Positions 34,312-43,669 are shown, counted from the stretch's first letter. The stretch is 64,000 nucleotides of DNA from Aggregatilinea lenta (GCF_003569045.1 NZ_BFCB01000003.1:1178001-1242000); one strand, 5' to 3'. Numbers and translations: made by a program. Notes: generated by a model from the letters alone, not told the origin.

Positions 34312-35199
34312 ATGGACAGCCGATCACTACACATTGCCTCGAATCAGAGCGAAACGCTCTCCCCACGATCCATACTGAGACGCGGCACGGTTCGTATGGC
34401 CCTGACCTACATCCTTTTGATCGCGCTGGCGCTGATCATGCTGCTGCCGTTCATCTGGATGTTTTCCGCGTCGTTGAAGCTGGACAAAGATGTCTTCCGG
34501 TTCCCCATCGCGTGGATTCCACAGAATCCCCAATGGAGCAACTACCAGACTATCTGGACCCGGATTCCATTCCTGACGTTCTTTTACAATTCGTTGAAGC
34601 TCACCGCGATTATCACATTCCTTCAGGTGGCGACCAGCAGCTTCGCGGCCTACGCCTTTGCCAAGCTTGAGTTCAGGGGCAGGAATATTCTTTTCCTGGC
34701 CTATATTGCGAGTATTGCCGTGCCCTGGCAGGTCTACATGATCCCGCAGTTTATCCTGATGCGGGAACTCGGTCTGGTGGATAACCACATGTCCCTGATC
34801 TTGTTGCAGGCCTTTACCGCCTTTGGTGTGTTCTTGCTGCGCCAGTTCTTTATCAGCGTCCCCAACGAGCTGCTTGACGCGGCGCGCATCGACGGATTGA
34901 GCGAATACGGGATCTATTTCCGCATTATGCTCCCGATGTCAAAGCCCGCCCTGGCGACTCTGACCATCTTTTCCGCCGTCTTCGTCTGGAACGATTTTAT
35001 GGGGCCGCTGATCTACCTGCATTCGGAATCGCTGAAGACCATTCAGTTGGGGTTACGTATGTTCATCCAACAGTACTCCGCTGATTACTCGCTGATCATG
35101 GCGGCGTCGCTGGTGTCGGTCATTCCGGTGGCGATTCTCTTCCTGGCGTTCCAGCGCTACTTTGTCGAGGGGATCGGGACCTCCGGGATCAAAGGCTAA
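34312..35199 (+). CDS. Carbohydrate ABC transporter permease, MalG type
   Basis: 295 residues from ATG 34312 (GGGG seven bases upstream); ATG 34300 is also possible and adds four residues. Six helices, EAA loop LLDAARIDGLSEYGIYFRIM near residue 195-214. Next to the MalF-type gene with 13 bases between, so the pair forms the channel of the uronide transporter. Confidence 0.92.
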   Translation: MDSRSLHIASNQSETLSPRSILRRGTVRMALTYILLIALALIMLLPFIWMFSASLKLDKDVFRFPIAWIPQNPQWSNYQTIWTRIPFLTFFYNSLKLTAIITFLQVATSSFAAYAFAKLEFRGRNILFLAYIASIAVPWQVYMIPQFILMRELGLVDNHMSLILLQAFTAFGVFLLRQFFISVPNELLDAARIDGLSEYGIYFRIMLPMSKPALATLTIFSAVFVWNDFMGPLIYLHSESLKTIQLGLRMFIQQYSADYSLIMAASLVSVIPVAILFLAFQRYFVEGIGTSGIKG

Positions 35200-35278
35200 G
35201 ACGCCTTCGGGACAGGCACTGCCCTGACATTGTTGTCTACCCTAGTGCTCTTGCATGTCGCTCAAAGGACGCTGTACG

Positions 35279-37084
35279 ATGCTCTACCCCCAGTCAAATG
35301 CTTGCCGTCAAATGGCGGATTTATCCGGGTTTTGGGAGTTTCGCTTTGATCCCGACGAAGTGGGAGCGGGGCAGGGTTGGAGCGCGGGCTTCGATCCGGC
35401 TGAGATCATCGCCGTGCCCGCCAGTTGGAACGACCAGTTCGCCGACTGGCGCGACTACATCGGCCTGGCGTGGTATCAGACCACGTTCGATCTGCCCTGG
35501 GGCTGGCGCGGGCAAAAAATCCTGGTACGTTTCAACGCCGTCAGCTACCTGGCTGAAGTGTGGCTGAACGGGGAGCGCCTCGGCGAGCACGAGGGCGGTC
35601 ACCTGCCGTTCGTGTTCGATGTCACCGGGCGCGTCAAGGACGCGGGTAACGTGCTGATCGTGCGCGTCGATGGCAAGCTCGCGCCGGACCGCGTGCCGCC
35701 CGGGGAGTTGAAGGGCCGCCCAGGCGCCGCTTTCCCGACGGTGAGCTACCCCGACACCACGTACGACTTTTTCCCCTTCTGCGGCATCGAGCGCCCGGTC
35801 TTGATCTACACCGAGCCACAGGCCGCGATCACCGATCTGACCGTGGTGACGGAGATCGACGGCGCGGATGGGGTGGTTCGCGTGCGGCTTGCATGCGCCG
35901 CAGATGAGCCGCTGGCGGCGCGCGTCACGCTCGACGGGCACGGGTTCAGCGGCGGCACGGAGGAGGCGGTCGAGGGCGGCGCGGCGGCGCTGACAGTGAC
36001 CGTGCCGGATGCCCTGTTGTGGTCGCCGGACGCGCCCAGTCTCTACGATCTACGCGTCGAGCTGCGGCGCGACGGGGCGGTGGCGGACTGCTACACGCTG
36101 CCCGTCGGCATCCGCACGATTGCGGTCGAGGGCGACCGGCTGCTGCTCAACGGGGAGCCGGTGAAGCTGCTGGGGTTCGGGCGGCACGAGGACTTCCCTG
36201 TGGTGGGCAAAGGGCTGCTGCCCGCGCTGATCGTCAAGGATTACGCGCTGATGCACTGGATGGGCGCGAACTCGTTCCGCACGTCGCACTATCCCTATTC
36301 CGAGCAAATGCTGGACATGGCGGATCGCCTGGGCTTCATGGTGATCGACGAAACGCCCGCCGTGGGCCTGTTCTTCTTCGAAGACGGGCTGGAAAAGCGC
36401 GACCGCCTGTGCCAGCAGATGATCCGTGAGATGATCGACCGGGACAAGAACCATCCCAGCGTGATCATGTGGTCTATCGCCAACGAGCCGCACACCGCTT
36501 CCCTGGAGGCGCGCGAAGCCTACTATCGCGATTTCACCGTGATCGATCATCCCAGCCGTCCCGAAGCGGTCGCATCCTTCAAAGCGATGGCGGACCTGGC
36601 CCGCGACCTCGATCCCACTCGCCCAGTGACGCTGATCAGTCATGAAGGCGCGCTCGAAGAATCGTTCGAATTCGTGGACGTGGTCGGGCTGAACCGCTAT
36701 TTCGGGTGGTACACGCAGTCCGGCCAGATCGATTTGGGGCTGGGCTATCTCGACCGGGAAATCGAGCTGATTCACACGCTGTACCCCAAGCCGTTGATTT
36801 TCGCTGAATTCGGCACGGATACGATCCCCGGCCACCACGCGCAGCCGCCTGAAATGTTCAGCGAAGAATATCAGGCGGAGTTCCTCACGAAGCAGATCAA
36901 GCTGGCCGACACCAAGCCGTTTGTCGTCGGCCAGCACATCTGGAACCTGTGCGATTTCAAGACGGGGCAGGCGGTCCATCGTATGGGCGGCTACAACTAC
37001 AAAGGCGTCTTCACGCGCGACCGGCGGCCCAAACTGGCGGCGCACCGGGTCCGCGCGCTGTGGCGGGGTGAGGATGGATCGTGA
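35279..37084 (+). CDS. GH2 beta-glucuronidase
   Basis: 601 residues from ATG 35279 (AAAGGA upstream), matching the usual start MLYPQSNA of beta-glucuronidases. Jelly-roll sugar-binding domain 1-180 (DLSGFWEFRFDPDE), immunoglobulin-like domain 181-280, TIM barrel 281-590. Acid/base Glu403 lies in WSIANEPHT and nucleophile Glu510 in FAEFGTDT. Asn573 and Lys575 form the N-x-K motif (GYNYKGVFTR) that binds the glucuronate carboxylate in this family. No signal peptide, so it acts in the cytoplasm on imported glucuronides, releasing glucuronic acid. It overlaps the GH88 gene by four bases (GTGA). Confidence 0.92.
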   Translation: MLYPQSNACRQMADLSGFWEFRFDPDEVGAGQGWSAGFDPAEIIAVPASWNDQFADWRDYIGLAWYQTTFDLPWGWRGQKILVRFNAVSYLAEVWLNGERLGEHEGGHLPFVFDVTGRVKDAGNVLIVRVDGKLAPDRVPPGELKGRPGAAFPTVSYPDTTYDFFPFCGIERPVLIYTEPQAAITDLTVVTEIDGADGVVRVRLACAADEPLAARVTLDGHGFSGGTEEAVEGGAAALTVTVPDALLWSPDAPSLYDLRVELRRDGAVADCYTLPVGIRTIAVEGDRLLLNGEPVKLLGFGRHEDFPVVGKGLLPALIVKDYALMHWMGANSFRTSHYPYSEQMLDMADRLGFMVIDETPAVGLFFFEDGLEKRDRLCQQMIREMIDRDKNHPSVIMWSIANEPHTASLEAREAYYRDFTVIDHPSRPEAVASFKAMADLARDLDPTRPVTLISHEGALEESFEFVDVVGLNRYFGWYTQSGQIDLGLGYLDREIELIHTLYPKPLIFAEFGTDTIPGHHAQPPEMFSEEYQAEFLTKQIKLADTKPFVVGQHIWNLCDFKTGQAVHRMGGYNYKGVFTRDRRPKLAAHRVRALWRGEDGS

Positions 37085-38196
37085 CCTATTCGGAGACGCT
37101 CGCACTTGTGTTCGACCATATCCGGCGCACGATTCCCCGGATGGGCACGGATCGTCCGGCCATTGGGCGCGGCGACTGGACCTACGAACGCTGCCACGAC
37201 AATCACTGGGTAGACGGCTTCTGGATCGGCCAGTTGTGGCTGGCGTATGCTGAAACGCGGGAGGCCGTGTTTTTGGAGGCGGCCCGCGCGCAGCGTCCGT
37301 ATTTCCTCGCGCGGCTGGACCGGCCCGACTCGCACGATCACGACCTGGGCTTCCTGTACTCGCTGTCACTGGTCGCGGACTTCAAGCTGACCGGTGACGA
37401 GACGGCCCGTCGCGGCGCGCTGCGTGCGGCGGACTTTCTGACGGGGCGTTATAACCCGCACGGGCGCTTCATTCAGGCGTGGAACTCGCAGTCCGAGCAC
37501 GATCGCAACCGGGGCCGGATCATCATCGACTGCCTGGAAAACCTCGGCTTGCTGTTCTGGGCGAGCAAGCAAACCGGGCAGCCGCGCTACCGGGAGATCG
37601 CGGTGGCGCACGCGGCGACCACGCTGGAAACCATCATCCGGCCCGACAACTCCACCTATCACTCGTTCGTGTTCGATCCCGACACAGGCGAGCGGTTGTG
37701 CGGCGAGACGGTGCAGGGCTTCGCGGACGACTCCTGCTGGAGTCGCGGCCAATCGTGGGGCATTCACGGCTTCGCGGTGGCCCACCAGTATACGGGTGAC
37801 GCGCGGTTTCGTGAGGCGGCGGTGCGGCTGGCGGAGTATGCGCTGGCCCATCTGCCGGGGGATGGCGTCCCGTACTGGGATTACCGCCTGACGGATGATG
37901 CGCCGCATTACCGCGACAGTTCGGCGGGCGCGATCATGGCGGCGGGGCTGTTTCTGCTGGCCGATCAGGTGGCGGATGAGGCCCAAGCCGCACGTTACCG
38001 TGACGCGGCGCGCGCCATGCTGCACGCGCTGATCGCGGACTATGCGCTGCTTGATCACCCTGAGGCCGAGGGGCTGCTGGCGCATGGGGCGAGCCACGTG
38101 CGCCAGGGCTATACGGATAACATGCTGCCCTACGGGGACTATTTCTTTGTCGAGGCACTGCTGCGCGCGTCAGGACGCACGGCATTTTTCTGGTAG
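37081..38196 (+). CDS. GH88 unsaturated glucuronyl hydrolase
   Basis: 371 residues starting with GTG inside the stop of the glucuronidase gene. Alpha/alpha-barrel family GH88: WTYERCHDNHWVDGFWIGQL, HDHDLGFLYSLSL and RIIIDCLENLGLLFWAS. The likely catalytic aspartates are Asp88 and Asp150, in the same places as Asp88/Asp149 of the Bacillus enzyme. It removes the delta-4,5-unsaturated uronic acid left at the non-reducing end by polysaccharide lyases, in the cytoplasm. The lyase-like gene 138 bases downstream would make this substrate. Confidence 0.9.
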   Translation: MTYSETLALVFDHIRRTIPRMGTDRPAIGRGDWTYERCHDNHWVDGFWIGQLWLAYAETREAVFLEAARAQRPYFLARLDRPDSHDHDLGFLYSLSLVADFKLTGDETARRGALRAADFLTGRYNPHGRFIQAWNSQSEHDRNRGRIIIDCLENLGLLFWASKQTGQPRYREIAVAHAATTLETIIRPDNSTYHSFVFDPDTGERLCGETVQGFADDSCWSRGQSWGIHGFAVAHQYTGDARFREAAVRLAEYALAHLPGDGVPYWDYRLTDDAPHYRDSSAGAIMAAGLFLLADQVADEAQAARYRDAARAMLHALIADYALLDHPEAEGLLAHGASHVRQGYTDNMLPYGDYFFVEALLRASGRTAFFW

Positions 38197-38250
38197 CGCG
38201 CAGCCATTCGCGTGATGCGCGCGAGTACATGGTTGCACATACCTGCCACC

Positions 38251-38300
38251 AGGGTTTCCCCTTCCCCACAGCGGGGAAGGGGCCGGGGGATAGGGGGTAG
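38251..38300 (-). repeat. Dispersed GC-rich palindrome (core without MITE ends)
   Basis: CCCCTTCCCC (38258-38267) pairs with GGGGAAGGGG (38273-38282). On the minus strand the sequence TATCCCCCGGCCCCTTCC matches the CCCTCATCCCCCGGCCCCTTCTCC core of the elements at 30079 and 30614, but the GAGCGTGT ends are absent. It lies between the GH88 and lyase-like genes. Confidence 0.6.
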
Positions 38301-38333
38301 GTGAAGAGCTATCTGGTAGGTCAAGGAGCCTGT

Positions 38334-40160
38334 ATGTTAAGCCGATACGATCCGATCGGGGTGGAATTGATCCTGCGCGACGAGACGGCTCCACCGCCGT
38401 TTCCGCCTGCCGCCGATCGCGCCGCGTGGAACGCGCTCAAAGATGAACTTGGCCCGGCGCAGGTTCGCGCGCTGATCGAGGCGGGCGAACGGGCCGCCCA
38501 GACCGCGATTCCGCCGCTCCCGGCGGCGCTGTTCCTCGAATTTTTCCGCAGCGGCGACCGCCTGGAATACGAAACGCCCTGGTTCGAGCGGCGGAATATC
38601 CTGGCGGATCTGGCGCTGGCGGAGTGTTTGGAATATGAGGGGCGCTTCCTCGACGCGCTGCTGAACGTCGGGTGGGCGATCTGCGAGGAAAGCGGGTGGG
38701 AGTTCCCGGCGCATCACGACGATCTGCCGGACGTCGAATACCCGGTGGTGGGGCTGTTCGCGGCGCTGACCGGGACGCATCTGGCGGAACTGGTCCTGCT
38801 GCTCGGCCCGGAACTGCATCCGCTGCTGGAAAAACGCATTCGCCACGAAGTCGATGTGCGCATCCTGACGCCGTTCCTGACACGGCACGATCACTGGTGG
38901 CTGCATCCCACGCCGGGGCATACGACGTGCAACTGGACGGCGGTGTGCTCCGGCAACATCATTGCGACGGCGCTGTACCTGGAACGCGATCCGGCGCGGC
39001 TGGCGGAGATCATCGCGCGTGGAGCGCGCTCGCTGGACGACTACCTGGCGACGTTCGACGCGGACGGCGGCAGCACCGAGGGGCCGAGCTATTGGGGCTT
39101 CGGCTTCGGAAATTACGTGCTGGCGGGGCACCTGCTCTACCAGCGGACGAACGGGCGGATCGATTTCTTTGCGGACGATCTGATTCGTAAGGCGTCGGTG
39201 TTCCCGTTGCGCACGCTGCTGGCGGCGAACCGCTTTGCGAATTTCTCCGACTGCGAGCCGGATATCACGCTGCCCGCGCCGCTGCTGGCCTTCCTGGCGC
39301 GGCACTACCGGAACGACGACCTGATGCGGCTGGCGAACGCGCAGCAGGCAGTGGGGTCGCACCCGAATCACAGCCCGCTGCTGTGGAAGCTGCGCGGCCT
39401 GTTCTGGCGGCCCGATCCGGCGGTCGCGCCGCCGGTGGTCCCGGCTGTGCACGACTGGTATCCCGAAATGCAGTGGATGATCGCGCGGGTTGATCCCACC
39501 GATCCCGACGCGCTGGTGGTGGCGGTGAAGGGCGGCCACAACGACGAGATGCACAACCAGAACGACGTGGGCAACGTGATCGTGATGCACGATCAGACGG
39601 CGCTGGTGGTGGACATCGGGCGCGGGCGGTATACGCGGCAGTATTTTTCCGCCGGGCGCTACGAGGTGTTCGTGAATACCTCGCTGGCGCATTCCGTGCC
39701 CGTCGTGAACGGCTGCGCGCAGCCGCCCGGCCAGCAGTATGCCGCGCGCACGCTCGATCATCAGGCGGGGGACGAGGCGGACCGGCTGCGCCTGGACCTG
39801 ATGGCAGCGTATCCACCGGACGCGGATCTGGCCGCCCTGACGCGCACGGTGACGCTGCATCGCGCCGCGCCGCATGGCTGGGTGGAGCTGGTGGACGAGG
39901 TGACTTTCGGGTCAGCGCCGGGAACTTTCGAATCGGTCCTGACCAGCTTTGGCCGTGCGACGATCAGGCCGGACGAGGTTTGCATCGAGCAGAACGGCTC
40001 TGTGCTGCACGTGCAGTACGATCCGGCAGTGGTGGCTGCGCGCGCGGAGGTGGTGAAGGATGTCGATCTCGCCACCGGGCCGCGCGACGTCACGCGCGTG
40101 ATCTTCGCGCTGGCGGCTCCGGCGCAAACGGCCCAGGTGCGGCTGCGGATGACGGTGTGA
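38334..40160 (+). CDS. Heparinase II/III-like polysaccharide lyase
   Basis: 608 residues from ATG 38334 (AAGGAG six bases upstream). An alpha-helical toroid domain (about 1-360; HPTPGHTTCNWTAVCSGNII, STEGPSYWGFGFGNYVLAG) is followed by the heparinase II/III-type beta-sandwich (GGHNDEMHNQNDVGNVIVMH near 400-420), whose His and Asn residues are typical of this superfamily. No signal peptide is visible, so it is predicted cytoplasmic and would act on short imported oligosaccharides as an exo- or oligo-lyase. Working order with neighbours: transporter, lyase, GH88, beta-glucuronidase. Exact polymer (heparan, chondroitin, ulvan-like or other) cannot be told. Confidence 0.85.
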   Translation: MLSRYDPIGVELILRDETAPPPFPPAADRAAWNALKDELGPAQVRALIEAGERAAQTAIPPLPAALFLEFFRSGDRLEYETPWFERRNILADLALAECLEYEGRFLDALLNVGWAICEESGWEFPAHHDDLPDVEYPVVGLFAALTGTHLAELVLLLGPELHPLLEKRIRHEVDVRILTPFLTRHDHWWLHPTPGHTTCNWTAVCSGNIIATALYLERDPARLAEIIARGARSLDDYLATFDADGGSTEGPSYWGFGFGNYVLAGHLLYQRTNGRIDFFADDLIRKASVFPLRTLLAANRFANFSDCEPDITLPAPLLAFLARHYRNDDLMRLANAQQAVGSHPNHSPLLWKLRGLFWRPDPAVAPPVVPAVHDWYPEMQWMIARVDPTDPDALVVAVKGGHNDEMHNQNDVGNVIVMHDQTALVVDIGRGRYTRQYFSAGRYEVFVNTSLAHSVPVVNGCAQPPGQQYAARTLDHQAGDEADRLRLDLMAAYPPDADLAALTRTVTLHRAAPHGWVELVDEVTFGSAPGTFESVLTSFGRATIRPDEVCIEQNGSVLHVQYDPAVVAARAEVVKDVDLATGPRDVTRVIFALAAPAQTAQVRLRMTV

Positions 40161-40606
40161 CGACCGGAAGCCCGTTATGAACTTGTAGTCCCCTTTTCCC
40201 ACACAAGCGCTCCGGTTGACAAACACGCGCGGCGCGCTCAGAACCTGCTGCGGCTGGATAAGCATTTTTGATAGCGCGTAGAGCTTATATCCTACGGTGC
40301 GGCGTTGATATCTACAGAGTTACGGCTTCTTGGATCCATGGAAGCGCTATTGAGTTTGCGCGTTCACCACGACGCGATCATCCACACGCCCCGTGTGGCG
40401 GTGCTTCTGCTGAGTTCAGAATTCGCGTGTTCAATCACTACGGGCCATTGCGATAGCACTGCCGGAACGTCCAGGTGTGGCCACGCGTCTATTGTCGGGC
40501 CACCCACCGAGCTTTTGGATCGTGCATGAGGGATATTTCCGGTGCATTCGTCTTGTGGTACGCTAGGGTTCTCGGTAACGGACCGGAGCCGACTGAATGA
40601 TCGACA
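40161..40606. other. Gap without recognised gene
   Basis: 446 bases of lower coding quality. Short open frames have no convincing ribosome sites or family features. The promoter of the Crp/Fnr gene should lie in the right part, but no clear hexamers were found. Confidence 0.5.
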
Positions 40607-41290
40607 ATGACTCGTTCTAACCCTGCCTCGTCGCTAAATGAGTATCTGGCAAAAACGCCCTACTTAAGTGTCCTGGCACCCGCAGAACTGAACGCGCTCG
40701 TGCGTGATTGCATGCATCTCATGTTCTCGCCCGACGAGGTGATCTTCCTGGAGGGTGACTCGTCGCGCGGCCTATGGATCATTGAAGACGGCAACGTGAA
40801 GATCACTAAGCTCGGCGTCGAGGGCAACGAGTACATCCTTCACCTGCTGGGTCCCGGCGACACATTCAACGACATCGCAGCCCTGGCGGGCGGGCCAACT
40901 CCGGCCAATGCGCTGGCAATGGGACTGGTATCCGTGTGGCTGCTGCCGGGCGAGGTGATGGATCGAGCCTTGGATCGTTACCCTGCCATAGCCCGTGCCG
41001 CCCTGGCGATGATGGGTGCGCGCATTCGAGCGCTGGGGCACCAGATCGAAGACCTGACCTTATATCCGGTGATGGTGCGGCTGGCGCGGTTTCTGCTCAC
41101 CCAGGCCGAAAATCCCTCCCTCAGCGGTCCGGGCGTGACGCGCGCCGCCATTGCGGCTCATCTTGCCACTACGCCCGAAACGATCAGCCGCGCGTTAGCC
41201 AAGCTTCAGGACACCGGAACGATCCGCTTTGACCGCCACAACATCATCATCGTCAACGTCGAGCTGCTGAAGTCCGTGGCGGTGCTCTAG
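40607..41290 (+). CDS. Crp/Fnr-family regulator, DNR/NNR-like
   Basis: 227 residues: cyclic-nucleotide-binding-like sensor fold (25-115), long dimerisation helix (about 118-150) and winged helix-turn-helix (175-225). The recognition helix has Glu191, Ser194 and Arg195 in TPETISRALAKL; this E-x-x-S-R pattern is that of FNR and DNR, which read TTGAT half-sites, and not of CRP (R-E-x-x-x-R). The N-terminal iron-sulfur cysteine cluster of FNR is missing (one cysteine, Cys35), so oxygen sensing by Fe-S is unlikely; heme-based NO sensing as in DNR is possible. TTGAT-N4-ATCAA boxes lie at 43330-43343 and 49373-49386. Confidence 0.9.
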   Translation: MTRSNPASSLNEYLAKTPYLSVLAPAELNALVRDCMHLMFSPDEVIFLEGDSSRGLWIIEDGNVKITKLGVEGNEYILHLLGPGDTFNDIAALAGGPTPANALAMGLVSVWLLPGEVMDRALDRYPAIARAALAMMGARIRALGHQIEDLTLYPVMVRLARFLLTQAENPSLSGPGVTRAAIAAHLATTPETISRALAKLQDTGTIRFDRHNIIIVNVELLKSVAVL

Positions 41291-41502
41291 GTTCGCTTGA
41301 CGTTTGACAAAAATCTGTTAGGGTAAGTTTCGTGGCCGATGTGAGACTAACCGACGATCAAAGGACAAAATTCGGGGCTTCTTGCGACAAGACCCGAATG
41401 TTTACGTGGGAAACGAGGCTGAATGCTGCCGTTTCGTTGAAGCCGGGAAGTGGCTAAAAGAAATGGGTTTCCATTTCTGTGTATTAGAAAAGGACCTGCT
41501 CT

Positions 41503-42420
41503 ATGAACGGCCCCGTCATTCAAGTTAGAGATTTTCGAAAGGTCTACGGTGATTTCGTTGCGGTAGACGGTATCAGCTTTGACGTGCGACGTGGCGAAAT
41601 CTTCGGGCTGCTCGGCCCGAACGGCGCGGGCAAGACGAGCACGTTGGAGAGCCTGGAAGGGCTGCGCGCTCCCGACGGCGGATCATTGCGCGTCATGGAT
41701 GTTGACCCTGCTCACCAGGCGCGTAAGCTGCATAACCTGATCGGCGTGCAGTTACAAACTTCAGCGCTGCCGGAGAGTATCCACGTGGACGAAGCCATGA
41801 AGTTCTTCTGTGCCTACCATGACGTGGACCCTCGTTATGACCTGCTGGATCGACTGGGTCTGACAGAGAAAAGAAAATCACAGTATCACCAACTGTCTAC
41901 CGGCCAACAGCGCCGCCTGTTGCTGGCACTGGCGGTGGCCCATAATCCACCAGTACTCTTTTTGGATGAGCCTACTGCCGGTCTCGACGTGGCGACAAGG
42001 GTCGAATTGCACGACCTGATGCGCGAGCTTCAAACCGGAGGCACGACCATTGTCCTCGCCACGCACGACATGGCGGAAGCGGAGGAGATGACGGACCGCG
42101 TGGCTATCCTGCTCGCCGGGAAGATCGCGGTAACCGGCACCCCGCTGGAACTTACCGCGGCAGGGGCCGGACTGACCAAAGTCTCCGTCCGCACCGAAAA
42201 CGCCAGTCTAGCTGGCTCTGGGCCGGCGTTCCCCGCAGTCCAACATCAAACCTTCAAAGAGGATTACCACATCTACTTCAGCGTCGATATCGGCCCCACC
42301 GTTTCGACCATTATCGATTACGTTGACGCGCAACAGGACACACTGATCGATCTGCGGGTGGAACGACCCTCTCTCGAAGACCGTTTCCTTGAAATTACCA
42401 CGAGCGGAGTCTCTCAATGA
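41503..42420 (+). CDS. ABC-2 type exporter ATP-binding protein
   Basis: 305 residues of the DrrA/CcmA-like class. Walker A GPNGAGKTS (about 41-49), signature LSTGQQRRLLLALA, Walker B VLFLDEPTAGLD, H-loop ATHDMAEAEEM. The C-terminal DUF4162-like extension follows. AAAAGGA precedes the ATG. It overlaps its permease gene by four bases. Export cargo unknown; position next to the regulator and nitrite reductase suggests, but does not show, a link with nitrogen-oxide stress. Confidence 0.92.
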   Translation: MNGPVIQVRDFRKVYGDFVAVDGISFDVRRGEIFGLLGPNGAGKTSTLESLEGLRAPDGGSLRVMDVDPAHQARKLHNLIGVQLQTSALPESIHVDEAMKFFCAYHDVDPRYDLLDRLGLTEKRKSQYHQLSTGQQRRLLLALAVAHNPPVLFLDEPTAGLDVATRVELHDLMRELQTGGTTIVLATHDMAEAEEMTDRVAILLAGKIAVTGTPLELTAAGAGLTKVSVRTENASLAGSGPAFPAVQHQTFKEDYHIYFSVDIGPTVSTIIDYVDAQQDTLIDLRVERPSLEDRFLEITTSGVSQ

Positions 42421-43220
42421 ACGCCTTTGCCAATCACTTCCGGTTCGGGTTCCGCACGGGTATCCGCAATGTTACGTTGCTCGCGCTGACCTACCTGATA
42501 CCGCTGGGACTCACGGTCATGATGGGGTTTGTCTTGATCGATATTGACCCGGCATTTGGCGAAATGTTCATTCCGTTGATGGTTATTATTGCCATCCTGT
42601 TGGCGACGCTGATGGGTTTGCCCGAGCCCCTGGTGAAGGCCCGCGAAGCCGGTGTTTTTCGTAATTACAAAATCAACGGTGTGCCCACCCTTTCGCTTTT
42701 GAGCATCCCGGCGCTGACCACGATCTTTCATCTGGTGATTGTGACCCTCATCTTCATCGTTGCAGCGCCCCCGCTCTTCTCCGCGTCCGTGCCCGTCGAT
42801 TGGCTGGGCTTTGGCGTGACCTTCATCGCGACGGCGTTTGCACTGGCCGGGCTTGGCGTGCTGATCGGCGTGATTTCGGCCAGTTCGCAGATGACGGTGC
42901 TGTGGGCACAAGCGATCTTTATTCCGACGATGGTCGTGATGTGGATCCCCACCAGTGCCTTGCCCGACGCGGTGAGCCGGGTTGCTCAGATCTTGCCGCC
43001 GACTCACGCTGTGAACGCCTTTCGCGGGCTGGCGATGGGTTTAACGCCCGAATTTGATGGGCTGGGGTCACTCGTCATCCTGGCGGCGGGCGGTGTGCTG
43101 GCCTTTGGGCTGGCGATCTATCTCTTCAGCTGGGATAGCCACAACGAAACGCGGCGCGGCCATCCAGCACTGGCGCTATTGGCACTACTCCCTTATGTCA
43201 TCGGGGTCATCCTATTTTGA
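42417..43220 (+). CDS. ABC-2 type exporter permease
   Basis: 267 residues, six helices (ALTYLIPLGLTVMMGFVLI, LMVIIAILLATLMGLP and later segments), with the ABC-2 family loop EPLVKAREAGVFRNYKINGV after helix 2. Translation is coupled to the ATPase gene through ATGA. A hairpin starts directly at the stop codon (43221-43242). Confidence 0.9.
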   Translation: MNAFANHFRFGFRTGIRNVTLLALTYLIPLGLTVMMGFVLIDIDPAFGEMFIPLMVIIAILLATLMGLPEPLVKAREAGVFRNYKINGVPTLSLLSIPALTTIFHLVIVTLIFIVAAPPLFSASVPVDWLGFGVTFIATAFALAGLGVLIGVISASSQMTVLWAQAIFIPTMVVMWIPTSALPDAVSRVAQILPPTHAVNAFRGLAMGLTPEFDGLGSLVILAAGGVLAFGLAIYLFSWDSHNETRRGHPALALLALLPYVIGVILF

Positions 43221-43242
43221 TGACCGAAGTCGGCTTCGGTCA
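43221..43242 (+). terminator. Hairpin after the ABC-2 operon
   Basis: TGACCGAAG (43221-43229) pairs with CTTCGGTCA (43234-43242) over a four-base loop. No U-run, so termination strength is uncertain. Confidence 0.5.
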
Positions 43243-43329
43243 AACAGCGTATAGTGACGACAGCAGAGGAACCCTATGGGGTAATCCTTAGCGCGCGGTC
43301 CGTCAAACTCCTGCTATTCTACGCTCCAC

Positions 43330-43343
43330 TTGATCCAGATCAA
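43330..43343. promoter_or_regulatory. FNR/DNR box upstream of ferredoxin-nirK
   Basis: TTGATCCAGATCAA, a perfect TTGAT-N4-ATCAA site. It stands 94 bases before the ferredoxin gene and fits the E-x-x-S-R recognition helix of the regulator at 40607-41290. Confidence 0.8.
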
Positions 43344-43348
43344 CTCGC

Positions 43349-43362
43349 TTGACGCCCATCAA
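43349..43362. promoter_or_regulatory. Second FNR/DNR-like box upstream of ferredoxin-nirK
   Basis: TTGACGCCCATCAA matches TTGAT-N4-ATCAA at nine of ten positions. Its centre is 19 bases from that of the first box, about two helical turns, so two dimers could bind on the same face. Confidence 0.6.
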
Positions 43363-43423
43363 GGCGGTAGTGGCGTGCGCGTTTTATCCTTGCATCACAA
43401 TGCTTGATAAAAGGCGCACTCAG

Positions 43424-43657
43424 ATGAACGACTATCCGCAGTGGATTCCTCAAATTGATCGCAGCCGCTGCACCAACTGCGGCGACTGCATCGGCGCGTG
43501 CCCGGCAGGAACGCTGGCCGAGATCAACGGCAAAGTCGCCGTCGTGCGACCCGCCGCCTGTACCTACTGCGCCATCTGCGAAACCATCTGTCCGGTAAGC
43601 GCCATCGGCCTGCCCTACCGGATCAGCTTCATCACCGAACCGTCTGGATCACACTAA
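43424..43657 (+). CDS. 2[4Fe-4S] ferredoxin
   Basis: 77 residues from ATG 43424. Two CxxCxxCxxxCP motifs, CTNCGDCIGACP near 17-28 and CTYCAICETICP near 47-58, bind two cubane clusters. Sits 12 bases before nirK and shares the FNR-box promoter, so it may pass electrons in nitrogen-oxide metabolism, or report on the redox state of the cell. A longer start (43400) is possible. Confidence 0.85.
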   Translation: MNDYPQWIPQIDRSRCTNCGDCIGACPAGTLAEINGKVAVVRPAACTYCAICETICPVSAIGLPYRISFITEPSGSH

Positions 43658-43669
43658 GGAAAGGTATCA

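Noticed and set aside
7865-38300. A CRISPR array from the recurring GC-rich palindromes.
   Set aside because: The copies are thousands of bases apart, differ in length and have no regular spacers.
40305-40529. 74-codon open frame in the gap before the Crp/Fnr gene.
   Set aside because: No ribosome site, no conserved features, unusual composition for the neighbourhood.
40607-41290. The Crp/Fnr regulator as the reader of the TGTGA-N6-TCACA site at 49686.
   Set aside because: Its helix has E-x-x-S-R, typical of TTGAT readers; the CRP R-E-x-x-x-R pattern needed for GTGA is absent.
41503-43220. ABC-2 pair near nirK as NosF/NosY of nitrous oxide reductase maturation.
   Set aside because: No nosZ, nosD or nosL is present and the ATPase is of the DrrA/CcmA type with a DUF4162-like tail. 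Called a generic exporter.
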